Shown in pieces: positions 1 through 6,788 of a stretch of 17,607 nt of DNA. The position numbers and the translations under genes were made by a program. Positions within the stretch are counted from its first letter, which is position 1. Each line of letters opens with the position of its first letter. The DNA is from Bacteroidales bacterium (lineage in GTDB: Bacteria > Bacteroidota > Bacteroidia > Bacteroidales > Paludibacteraceae), in contig JAGHSG010000131.1 in the NCBI GenBank assembly GCA_018066005.1, positions 1-17,607 on the forward strand. Direction: 5' to 3'. The notes under the pieces are model-generated. The model was not told the DNA's origin. It saw only the letters and a list, made by a program, of their open reading frames with translations, and ran no database searches.

Positions 1-49
1 ATATATTGTATATAAGAAAAGTAATTGTAAAACTAAATAAACACAAGTT

Positions 50-2197
50 ATGAAAAAAGGTATAATCATTTTTATGATGGGTATGTTTACCCTTCATCTT
101 GGTGCCCAGACCTATAATGGCGGCACATGGTATTCTGCTTTTGATGCATCAGAACATTCTGCAAGCACATCTAATGTAAGTGGTGTGAAACTTTCTTCTA
201 TCAAGGTTTTTTCTCCGACATTAGGTCGAGTGTATTTAGACACATATATGACGGTGTCAGGAGAGTTGTCACACACTAAACCTGAAGGTTATACTATTAA
301 AGTGGGTAATGTAGAAATATCTACTTCCGATGACCAAGCTAAAGGTGCAGTTTCAGGTTCTTGGGGGAAAGAAAGATATACCTATATTCAAAATTGTACC
401 AATATGGGATTCCCCCAAAATGCAAGTTCTTCTGTGGACGTCAAGTATGTCTATAAAGCATATAATGCATGGCGTGATGTTTATGTCAAAAACGTCCGCA
501 TTCCTCTTGCTCAACATATCCTGCTGGCTGATGGTACGTATGGTACGACGGCTTATACGGAGCCATTTGATTTTGGTTCTGTGGCATGGGGTGCAACGGC
601 TGCGACTGTAGATGAGGTTGCCCTTCGTTCGTTCCTAACAAATGGCAATATTACTATCAGCAGTTCCGATGCGCAAATCTTCCGTATCAATTCGGCAGAT
701 AACACATCCTCTGTGACCTACAATGTAGGTGCTAATGCTTGTGCCAGCACCAATGGTGCAGCAGGACAAGCATGTGCCGATGGTGTGTTAGGTGATATTA
801 ACCTCTACGGATTTAAGATTTATTTCTGTCCGCAAGAGGCAAAGGAATATAATGGTACAATCACCATTACCGATGGTACGAACACGGCTACTGTGGCTGT
901 TAAAGGTACAGGTTTGAAACATGACCAAACCATTACATTTGCACCTGAAACACCTATATATGACACCGCTACGATTGCTCTTGCTACGGCATCAAGCAAT
1001 TTGAAACCGTCTTATACATTCTCTCCCGAAGGTGTTGTATCTTTCAATGGCGAGAAAATGGTGATTGCAACTCTTTCTGCTCCTGCTCAAGTAACAATTA
1101 CCGCTTCTCAAGATGGTAACGATTATTACAACGCAGCAACGCTGGTGGAGCAGACGATTACCATCTATCCTTCTAAGACTTTTGGAGAGGACTCTGCTTT
1201 TGTTTGCCCGAATGATTCGGTGGAATATGATGGCAAGTACTATCAAGTCGGTGTGTATGAGAATGTTCTTCTTTCCGTTAAGAACCAATACGGAAGCGAC
1301 TCTCTCGTTACTTTTGTAGTAAAAGAGTTGCCGACATATTTGTTTGAGGAATATAAGACGATGTGGGTTGGTAAAGACAGCACTTGGCGAGGGAAAGATT
1401 TATCCGGTTATGCTATAGGTGAATACATCCTTTATGACAGTTTGCAAACCGTAGCCGGTTGTGACTCGGTTTATCAGCTGATGTTGACGGTTAATGCTTT
1501 GCCTACTGTTTACGGCAAAGACTCTGCTTTTGTATGTCCGAATGACTCTGTTGAGTATCACGGCATCCATTACAAAGTAGGTGAGTATGAGGTTACATTA
1601 ACCAACTGGTTAGGTGGTGATTCCATTGTTACCTTTACGGTGAAGGCGTTGCCAACCTATCTGTTTGAGGAATATAAGACGATGTGGGTTGGTAAAGACA
1701 GCACTTGGCGAGGGAAAGATTTATCTGGTTACGCTATAGGTGAATACATCCTTTATGACAGTTTGCAAACCGTAGCCGGTTGTGACTCGGTTTATCAACT
1801 GAAGTTGACTGTTACCAAAGTTGAACAAACCATAACGTTTGAACTTCCTACAGATACCATCAAAGTAGAAGAAATACTTGAATTATCAGCAGAGGCAACC
1901 TCCGGACTGACCGTTACGTATTCCTTTAGTGCGGATAGTTTGATTGATTTTGGCGAGAATGTTCTTGTTGCTCTTCTTCCGGGTGAACTAATCATTACGG
2001 CTACGCAAGGGGGAGATGATACTTATGCGGCTGCAGAACCCGTATCGCGTACGTTAACGATTGTAACCGGTACACTAACGGATGTTCGTGAAATACCTAA
2101 CGCACAACCTAAAGCCGTTAAGTTGATGTACAAGGGGCAACTCTTTATCTTGCGTGATAACCAATACTATAATGTGCAGGGTTCACGCGTGCGTTAA
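50..2197 (+). CDS. Secreted surface protein with HYDIN-like, Ig-like and GCDSV-type repeats
   Basis: A 715-residue exported protein of unknown function. The N-terminus is a clear signal peptide with predicted cleavage at A-Q around residue 19/20, leaving an N-terminal Gln. Residues of about 170-290 resemble an ASH/HYDIN or choice-of-anchor-D beta domain: they start FDFGSVAWG and end VAVKGTGL. Two Ig-like modules start with QTITF, near residues 305-375 and 590-675. Between them lie two tandem units of about 107-110 residues (from about residues 378 and 488). Each has DSAFVCPNDSVEY, then TYLFEEYKTMWVGKDSTW, and ends GCDSVYQL. The C-terminus (about 695-715, with LFILRDNQYYNVQG) resembles the short cap found on many Bacteroidales extracellular proteins. 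I infer cell-surface location or secretion, possibly through type IX secretion, but I see no certain sorting signal. The start ATG directly precedes the signal peptide. No enzymatic motif is visible. Confidence 0.85.
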   Translation: MKKGIIIFMMGMFTLHLGAQTYNGGTWYSAFDASEHSASTSNVSGVKLSSIKVFSPTLGRVYLDTYMTVSGELSHTKPEGYTIKVGNVEISTSDDQAKGAVSGSWGKERYTYIQNCTNMGFPQNASSSVDVKYVYKAYNAWRDVYVKNVRIPLAQHILLADGTYGTTAYTEPFDFGSVAWGATAATVDEVALRSFLTNGNITISSSDAQIFRINSADNTSSVTYNVGANACASTNGAAGQACADGVLGDINLYGFKIYFCPQEAKEYNGTITITDGTNTATVAVKGTGLKHDQTITFAPETPIYDTATIALATASSNLKPSYTFSPEGVVSFNGEKMVIATLSAPAQVTITASQDGNDYYNAATLVEQTITIYPSKTFGEDSAFVCPNDSVEYDGKYYQVGVYENVLLSVKNQYGSDSLVTFVVKELPTYLFEEYKTMWVGKDSTWRGKDLSGYAIGEYILYDSLQTVAGCDSVYQLMLTVNALPTVYGKDSAFVCPNDSVEYHGIHYKVGEYEVTLTNWLGGDSIVTFTVKALPTYLFEEYKTMWVGKDSTWRGKDLSGYAIGEYILYDSLQTVAGCDSVYQLKLTVTKVEQTITFELPTDTIKVEEILELSAEATSGLTVTYSFSADSLIDFGENVLVALLPGELIITATQGGDDTYAAAEPVSRTLTIVTGTLTDVREIPNAQPKAVKLMYKGQLFILRDNQYYNVQGSRVR
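1178..1815 (+). repeat. Two tandem ~320 bp coding repeats in the surface protein
   Basis: Unit 1 spans about 1178-1497 and unit 2 about 1508-1815. The 3' halves are almost identical at DNA level: 1341-1476 matches 1662-1797 at an offset of 321 bp with only two mismatches. The 5' halves share the DSAFVCPNDSVEY core but differ in many bases and by a 3-codon indel. Identity limited to one half suggests recent gene conversion or unequal exchange rather than simple duplication. Confidence 0.9.
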
Positions 2198-2625
2198 AGG
2201 CAACGTTGAATATCTTCGTAGGTGAATCCGCGTTGTGATAAAAATCGAAGGAGCTGCTCTCGAGTGGCTCCTTTTTTGTGAGATGCTACCTTGCGTAATA
2301 CGGTAAAATAGTCCTGTTCATCGATATTTTCGAGGGCTTCGTCTATGATGGAGTCTTCGATTTTTTTTGCCCGTAGTGCGTACGCAATCTTGACACGTCC
2401 CCATTTCTGAAAGTGCAGTTTGTCATGCACAAAGGCGTTGGCATAGCGCGAGTGGTTGATAAAACCGTGCTTTGTCAAGTGCTCAATTATCGTCTGTTCA
2501 TCGGAAGAACTCGCACCCCATTGGCGCAGTTTGAGGCGCACATCTTCGACGCAATGCTCGGACGAGGCAGCATAGTGTTCTGCCTTAACAATCAATTCGT
2601 GCTGTGAGTATTCGGTCGTTTCCAT
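2194..2625 (-). CDS. recX: RecX family regulatory protein
   Basis: A 143-residue protein matching RecX, the small helical-repeat protein that binds RecA filaments and limits recombination and SOS activity. The body shows RecX features: VRLKLRQWG, then IIEHLTKHGFINHSRYANAFVHDKL, KWGRVKIAYALRAKKI, IIDEAL and FLSQRGFTYEDI. The start is placed at the ATG at 2625 because upstream in-frame residues only translate the end of prmC in another frame. It overlaps the end of prmC by 41 bp, so the two are probably translationally coupled. Its stop shares the TTAA at 2194-2197 with the convergent surface-protein gene, with no terminator between them. Length and motifs fit well. Confidence 0.88.
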   Translation of the reverse strand: METTEYSQHELIVKAEHYAASSEHCVEDVRLKLRQWGASSSDEQTIIEHLTKHGFINHSRYANAFVHDKLHFQKWGRVKIAYALRAKKIEDSIIDEALENIDEQDYFTVLRKVASHKKGATREQLLRFLSQRGFTYEDIQRCL

Positions 2626-3448
2626 AAGTGTCTTTTTGCAGATGTATATCGGTATAGCCCAATTCGTGTAACAGGGAGCAGAGGGCTGTGCCCATTTGTC
2701 GGTTAATCTCAAAGAACAGATAAGGTGCTTTTTTGAGCGATGCGATGCGGCGATAATAACGCAGCGGGTCATCGTCCGGCACGAAAAGAGCCGTGTGCGG
2801 TTCGTAGTTGAGGACGTTGTTTTCCATCGTTGCTTTCTCGCTTTCCATCACGTATGGCGGATTACTTACGATGACGTCAAAATCCTTGATTTCATCGGAA
2901 AATATATCGCCAAGAATAAAGTCTATTTGTACGTGATTGCGTTGGGCATTCTCTTGGGCAACTGCCAATGCTTCCGGCGATATGTCCATGGCGGTTACCG
3001 ACCACTCGGGGTGCCGCTTCTTGATGGCAATGGCTATACAGCCGGAACCGGTACCGATATCCAAGATATTTAGGGGGCAAATCGGGGGGAGATAATAGGG
3101 TGAGGTTCCTATAAAAGCAGGTGTTAAACCGGCATTTATCTCTCGGCACACCGTCTCGACCAGTTCTGCCGTTTCGGGACGGGGAATAAGGGTGGCGGGA
3201 GTAACGCGCAAATCCAATCCGTACCACTCGGTATGCTCAAAAATATACTGAATAGGTTCTTTTTTCAAAATTCTTTGCAAAATTACTTTGTAATTTGGAA
3301 TTTTTTTTGTAACTTTGCAGCCCATTAGCAATTGGGTACGTGTTATTCCTATGGATTCTTCAAGAATCCAGTACGCTAACTCCTGCGCTTCAGCCTGTGA
3401 ATAGGTGGGGCAGAGGTCGGAAATAATGTCTTGAATAATAGTATCCAT
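2585..3448 (-). CDS. prmC: PrmC/HemK release-factor glutamine methyltransferase
   Basis: A 287-residue enzyme that uses S-adenosylmethionine to N5-methylate the glutamine of the GGQ motif in peptide-chain release factors. Visible features are an N-terminal helical substrate-binding part, the PIQYIFEHTEWYGL and RPETAELVE motifs, the SAM-binding glycine loop ILDIGTGSGCIAIA, and the catalytic NPPYV tetrad region. The start is set at the ATG at 3448 (protein begins MDTIIQDI); the longer in-frame extension encodes only a short non-conserved leader over the promoter. It is followed by the overlapping recX. The promoter is probably the TTTG/TACTTTTG pair at 3474-3505, which lies across the start of the divergent ribD. 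The N-terminal coding part also contains a candidate promoter in the opposite direction. Confidence 0.95.
   Translation of the reverse strand: MDTIIQDIISDLCPTYSQAEAQELAYWILEESIGITRTQLLMGCKVTKKIPNYKVILQRILKKEPIQYIFEHTEWYGLDLRVTPATLIPRPETAELVETVCREINAGLTPAFIGTSPYYLPPICPLNILDIGTGSGCIAIAIKKRHPEWSVTAMDISPEALAVAQENAQRNHVQIDFILGDIFSDEIKDFDVIVSNPPYVMESEKATMENNVLNYEPHTALFVPDDDPLRYYRRIASLKKAPYLFFEINRQMGTALCSLLHELGYTDIHLQKDTYGNDRILTARIDC
3287..3317 (+). promoter_or_regulatory. Candidate ribD promoter inside prmC
   Basis: The plus strand has TTTG (3287-3290), a 19 bp spacer and TAACTTTG (3310-3317), a full match to the Bacteroidota promoter consensus. It lies within the prmC coding region, antisense to it, about 170 bp upstream of the ribD start. 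No equally good plus-strand box was seen closer to ribD. The region is AT-rich, so chance occurrence is possible. Confidence 0.45.
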
Positions 3449-3473
3449 GTGGGGCGATTTTGTAAATCGTCTG

Positions 3474-3505
3474 CAAAAGTACAAAAAAATGTTGGATTAT
3501 CCAAA
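3474..3505 (-). promoter_or_regulatory. Predicted Bacteroidota promoter for prmC-recX
   Basis: On the minus strand a TTTG (3505-3502) is followed after 20 bp by TACTTTTG (3481-3474), matching the Bacteroidota sigma-ABfr pattern TTTG-N19/20-TAnnTTTG. It lies about 26 bp upstream of the prmC ATG and covers the first codons of ribD. A perfect 6-bp inverted repeat with 3-bp loop (CGATTT/AAATCG, 3455-3469) lies between this box and prmC and could be a control site. Confidence 0.6.
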
Positions 3506-4508
3506 ATATATTGCAAGAACTTTGCATTTGGCGCGGTTAGGCTGCTATTATGTGGCCCCCAACCCTATGGTCGGGGCTGTGTTGGTGAATAAAGATGGGA
3601 ATATAATAGCCGAGGGATGGCATAAGCAGTTTGGAGGTCCGCATGCGGAGGTGGAATGCGTAAGGAATTATGAATTAGGAATTAAGAATTACGAGAAGTT
3701 GGAGGAGTGTACGCTGTTTGTCAATTTGGAGCCGTGCAGCCATTATGGCAAGACGCCGCCATGTGCCAAGATGATTATAGAAAAAGGTGTGGGACGTGTG
3801 GTGGTAGGTTTGTTGGACCCTAATCCGCTGGTGGCAGGCAAAGGCGTACAGATGTTGCGCGATGCCGGTATAGAAGTGGTGGTGGGCGTGATGGAGAAGG
3901 AATGCCGCGAATTGAATAAACGCTTTATATGCCTGCACGAGAAAAAAAGACCGTACGTCATCCTGAAATGGGCACAGACCAAAGATGGATACTTGGACAA
4001 GTTTAGAGTTGAGAGTTTAGAGTTTAGAGAAGGACCGCTGGTTATTTCGACAGCGTGGACGAAACAGTTGGTGCATCAGATGCGGGCGGAGAATATGGCT
4101 ATCTTGGTGGGGTCGGGTACGGCTCTGGCAGACAATCCCGGACTGAAAACAACACGTTGGCCGGGCAGGAATCCAATTCGCGTGCTATTGGACAGACGCG
4201 GCAGAGTGCCGATGAACAGTAAGATTTTTTCCGATGATGCCGAGACCATCGTGTATCGCGATAATACGGAGTGGCAATATGTGTTGGGTGATTTGGCGAA
4301 GCGAGGTATCCATTCGGTGATGGTGGAAGGCGGTGCCGAGATACTGAACATGATTATTCAGGACGGCACGTGGGATGAGATGCATATTGAGGTGAGTGAC
4401 AAAGCACTGGGCGAGGAAGGCGTGCCGGCCTCCAAAGTGTCGTTGCCGCTGCAACCCAAACAGATAATAGACGGACATTATATTTATGAGCTTAGAGGAC
4501 GCGAGTAA
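3489..4508 (+). CDS. ribD: Bifunctional riboflavin biosynthesis protein RibD
   Basis: A 339-residue protein with an N-terminal deaminase domain and a C-terminal reductase domain, catalysing two consecutive steps of riboflavin synthesis from the GTP-derived pyrimidine. The zinc site is visible: H52 and catalytic E54 in HAEVE, and C83 and C92 in PCSHYGKTPPC. The substrate and NADPH part includes APNPMVGAV, KWAQTKDGYLD, ILVGSGTALADNP and MVEGGAEILN. The start is the ATG at 3489 (MLDYPKYIARTLHLARLG); an upstream in-frame ATG would overlap the prmC promoter and adds no conserved sequence. Two 7-bp tandem repeat arrays lie inside the frame (residues about 59-68 and 171-182), the first making the loop between HAEVE and the cysteine motif a few residues longer than usual. 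Both arrays are translated in frame. No FMN riboswitch is visible upstream. Confidence 0.95.
   Translation: MLDYPKYIARTLHLARLGCYYVAPNPMVGAVLVNKDGNIIAEGWHKQFGGPHAEVECVRNYELGIKNYEKLEECTLFVNLEPCSHYGKTPPCAKMIIEKGVGRVVVGLLDPNPLVAGKGVQMLRDAGIEVVVGVMEKECRELNKRFICLHEKKRPYVILKWAQTKDGYLDKFRVESLEFREGPLVISTAWTKQLVHQMRAENMAILVGSGTALADNPGLKTTRWPGRNPIRVLLDRRGRVPMNSKIFSDDAETIVYRDNTEWQYVLGDLAKRGIHSVMVEGGAEILNMIIQDGTWDEMHIEVSDKALGEEGVPASKVSLPLQPKQIIDGHYIYELRGRE
3665..3692 (+). repeat. Four GAATTAN heptamers inside ribD
   Basis: Four exact tandem 7-bp units, GAATTAT, GAATTAG, GAATTAA and GAATTAC, lie back to back in the ribD reading frame. They encode part of a loop between the HAEVE and PCSHYGKTPPC motifs (around NYELGIKNYE). 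One unit gained or lost would shift the frame. Confidence 0.9.
3999..4033 (+). repeat. GAGTTTA heptamer array inside ribD
   Basis: Tandem 7-bp units AAGTTTA, GAGTTGA, GAGTTTA, GAGTTTA and a degraded GAGAAGG lie in the ribD frame and encode about FRVESLEFRE, near the junction into the reductase domain. The unit matches the heptamer arrays at 4518-4545 and 6733-6788. Confidence 0.88.
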
Positions 4509-4517
4509 AACTCGCTA

Positions 4518-4545
4518 CAGTTCAGAGTTTAGAGGTTAGAGAGAT
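4518..4545 (+). repeat. Heptamer array in front of the SurA-like lipoprotein gene
   Basis: CAGTTCA, GAGTTTA, GAGGTTA and GAGAGAT form four degenerate 7-bp units in the ribD-lipoprotein gap. The last unit runs into the ATG start codon at 4544. The array therefore makes up most of the leader of the downstream gene. Confidence 0.75.
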
Positions 4546-5380
4546 GAAAAAAATACTATACATATTAATTATAACGTTGGCGAGTTGTTCGCTGATACCG
4601 ACTGAACACAGCGAGAACGTGGTGGCTGAACTGAACGGGGTGCGGTTGTTGCAGAGCGAGTTGGATCAGGTGACTGCCCCCGCCCTGGATGCCGAAGACA
4701 GTGCCGCCATCGCGGACACGTACATCCGCCAGTGGGCTACGAACATATTGTTATACGACGAGGCACAAAGTCGCACCTCGGAGGAGTTGGAATCGCTGGT
4801 GGCGGAGTATAAGCGCTCGTTGTATGTGCATGAATATGAACAACGTCTGGTGGCTAAACATCAGCCGAAAGAATGGCCGGACTCCTTGATGCAACAGGTG
4901 TATGAGCAGTACCAAAGCCGTTTGCAGTTGCGCGAACATATCATTCGTGGGGTGTTTATGGTCGTTCCCAAAGGTACACCCCAATTGGCACAGTTGCGTA
5001 CGTGGTTGAAGAAAATGACGGATAAAAATGTGGATAAGATAGAGAAATACGCTTTCCAATACGCTTCCGGGTATGAATTATTCCCCGATACGTGGCGGAC
5101 TGCCAATCAGGTGCTGCTGTTTATGCCGGTGGATGCGGAGCAATTGGAGAAACAATTGCGTACCAAGCAGCAGATTGAAGTAGAAGACTCCACATCCGTC
5201 TATTTGTTGCAGGTGACGGACAAACATTTTGCCGGCGAGACGATGCCGCAAGACTATGCACGCGGCGCCATTGAGCAGATATTGCTGAATCAATGGCAGG
5301 TAACGTTTTTGGAACAGAACAGAAAAGAATTATACGACGAGGCAGTACGCTTCAATAAATTGAAACGATATGAAAAATAA
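4544..5380 (+). CDS. SurA-like periplasmic lipoprotein, probably chaperone without active parvulin domain
   Basis: A 278-residue lipoprotein: a hydrophobic signal of about 14 residues ends in the lipobox LASC with C15 as the likely lipidated cysteine. The following part (NVVAELNGVRLLQSELD, then alternating charged helices) resembles the N-terminal chaperone domain of SurA/PpiC-type proteins. A parvulin-like stretch around residues 130-225 is recognisable by position, but I cannot see the GGxLG-type motif that the next gene has, so isomerase activity is doubtful. It overlaps surA by 11 bp and lies in an outer-membrane assembly cluster, so a role as a chaperone for beta-barrel proteins is likely. 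Family placement rests on weak similarity plus context. Confidence 0.75.
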   Translation: MKKILYILIITLASCSLIPTEHSENVVAELNGVRLLQSELDQVTAPALDAEDSAAIADTYIRQWATNILLYDEAQSRTSEELESLVAEYKRSLYVHEYEQRLVAKHQPKEWPDSLMQQVYEQYQSRLQLREHIIRGVFMVVPKGTPQLAQLRTWLKKMTDKNVDKIEKYAFQYASGYELFPDTWRTANQVLLFMPVDAEQLEKQLRTKQQIEVEDSTSVYLLQVTDKHFAGETMPQDYARGAIEQILLNQWQVTFLEQNRKELYDEAVRFNKLKRYEK

Positions 5381-6740
5381 ACTTATAGGCCGTTGGGCTT
5401 GCGTGATGATGACCCTGTTGGGATGCCTGCCGTCTGTTTGGGCAGACAACATCATTGATGAAGTAATATGGATTGTGGGCGATGAAGCCATCTTGCGAAG
5501 CGAGGTGGAAGAGGAGCGTTTGCGTGCGCAGTACGAGGGACAAGAGATAAAAGGTGACCCCTATTGCGTTATCCCGGAGCAGTTGGCTATTCAGAAATTG
5601 TTTCTGCATCAAGCCGAATTGGACTCGGTGGAAGCCAACGAGTCAACAGTCAGCCACCAGGTAGATATGCGAATGAATTATTACATCAGTCAGATTGGTT
5701 CCAAAGAGAAGATGGAGGAGTACTTCCGCAAGTCCCAAAGCGAGATACGCGAGGAACTGATGACGACCGTCCGCAATCAGATGATTATTCAGCAGATGCA
5801 GCAGAAACTGACCAGTCATATCAAACCGACCCCTGCTGAGATTCGTCGTTTCTATAACTCCCTTCCTGCCGATTCGATACCTACTATTCCGGCACAGGTG
5901 GAAGTGCAGATATTAAGTTTTGAGCCGGCTGTACCGCGCGAAGAAACGGAGCGTATCAAAAAGAACTTGCGCGATTTTACGGAGCGTGTGCAGAGTGGGA
6001 AAGCCGATTTCAGTATGTTGGCGCGTCTGTATTCTGAAGATACAGAGAGTGCCAAACGTGGTGGCGAATTGGGCTTTGTGGGCAGAGGTCAATTGGTGAC
6101 CGAGTTCGCCGACGTGGCATTCAACCTGACCGATACCAAGAAAGTCAGCCGTATAGTGGAAACCGAATACGGATACCACATCATTCAGTTGATAGAGAAA
6201 AAAGGCGAGCGTATAAACTGCCGTCATATCTTGATGCGTCCGAGGGTGAGTGCGCAAGACAAAGTGAAAGCCCTGGAAAAATTGGACTCCATCAAAGCCA
6301 TTATCCGGGACAGCGCCAATGCAACCTTTGAACAGGCGGTGCAACTGTTCTCCGAAGATAAAGAAACGGCCATGAATGCCGGTGTGATGATGAACCCCAA
6401 CACGGGAGCCAGCAAATTTGAGTATCAGGACCTGCCTGCCGAAGTGGCTAAACAGATTTATTCGCTGCAAGTGGGGGAGATATCCGAGCCGTTTATCATG
6501 ATGGACGAGCAGAAGAACAAAGAGGTGTGCGCGATTGTGAAACTCAAATCCAAGAACGAGATTCATAAAGCCAACCTGGTGGATGATTTCCAAATCCTCC
6601 GCCAGATGTTGGAGAATAAACTAAGCCACGAATTTGTGGAAGATTGGATAAAAAAGAAACAAAAAGAGACCTACGTCCACGTGGATGAGAAATGGCGGGG
6701 ATGCGATTTTATGTACCCGGGATGGATTCATGAGGAGTAG
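5370..6740 (+). CDS. surA: SurA-type periplasmic chaperone/peptidyl-prolyl isomerase
   Basis: A 456-residue secreted protein. The signal peptide ends around VWA-DN (residue 25/26). Residues of about 26-165 are the SurA N-terminal chaperone domain (IIDEVIWIVGDEAILRSEVE). A first parvulin domain (about 175-277) has the hallmark LYSEDTESAKRGGELGFVGRGQLV and GYHIIQLIEKKGE. A second (about 283-390) begins INCRHILMRP but has GVMM in place of the usual GG-LG signature, so it is probably less active. The architecture matches SurA, which escorts unfolded outer-membrane proteins through the periplasm. The start overlaps the upstream lipoprotein gene by 11 bp. The stop codon TAG (6738-6740) sits inside a heptamer repeat array that leads directly into the OstA-like gene. 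Confidence 0.93.
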   Translation: MKNKLIGRWACVMMTLLGCLPSVWADNIIDEVIWIVGDEAILRSEVEEERLRAQYEGQEIKGDPYCVIPEQLAIQKLFLHQAELDSVEANESTVSHQVDMRMNYYISQIGSKEKMEEYFRKSQSEIREELMTTVRNQMIIQQMQQKLTSHIKPTPAEIRRFYNSLPADSIPTIPAQVEVQILSFEPAVPREETERIKKNLRDFTERVQSGKADFSMLARLYSEDTESAKRGGELGFVGRGQLVTEFADVAFNLTDTKKVSRIVETEYGYHIIQLIEKKGERINCRHILMRPRVSAQDKVKALEKLDSIKAIIRDSANATFEQAVQLFSEDKETAMNAGVMMNPNTGASKFEYQDLPAEVAKQIYSLQVGEISEPFIMMDEQKNKEVCAIVKLKSKNEIHKANLVDDFQILRQMLENKLSHEFVEDWIKKKQKETYVHVDEKWRGCDFMYPGWIHEE

Positions 6741-6788
6741 AGTTTAGAGTTTAGAGATTAGAGATTAAAGATTAAAGAGTAGAGTTTG
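6733..6788 (+). repeat. Eight-unit heptamer array spanning the surA stop and OstA-like start
   Basis: Eight consecutive 7-bp units: AGGAGTA, GAGTTTA, GAGTTTA, GAGATTA, GAGATTA, AAGATTA, AAGAGTA and GAGTTTG. The surA stop codon lies across the first two units, and the TTG start codon of the next gene is the last three bases of the eighth unit. The whole spacer between the two genes is thus made of the repeat. Confidence 0.92.

Noticed and set aside
1..49. Promoter for the surface-protein gene
   Set aside because: The AT-rich leader has TAATTG-like sequence but no TTTG at proper spacing; a promoter may lie before the window.
2626..2772. Longer N-terminus for RecX
   Set aside because: The extension reads prmC coding sequence in another frame and shows no RecX similarity; METTEY is the natural start.
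3320..3488. FMN riboswitch ahead of ribD
   Set aside because: The conserved RFN core elements are not visible, and the region is mostly prmC coding sequence.
4501..4515. Hairpin GCGAGT-AAA-ACTCGC at the ribD stop as a terminator
   Set aside because: Only a 6-bp stem with no following T-tract, and the next gene starts 29 bp later in the same direction.
5913..6593. 226-residue minus-strand open frame within surA
   Set aside because: Mirror frame of a clearly recognised gene; composition typical of antisense shadow, no motif.
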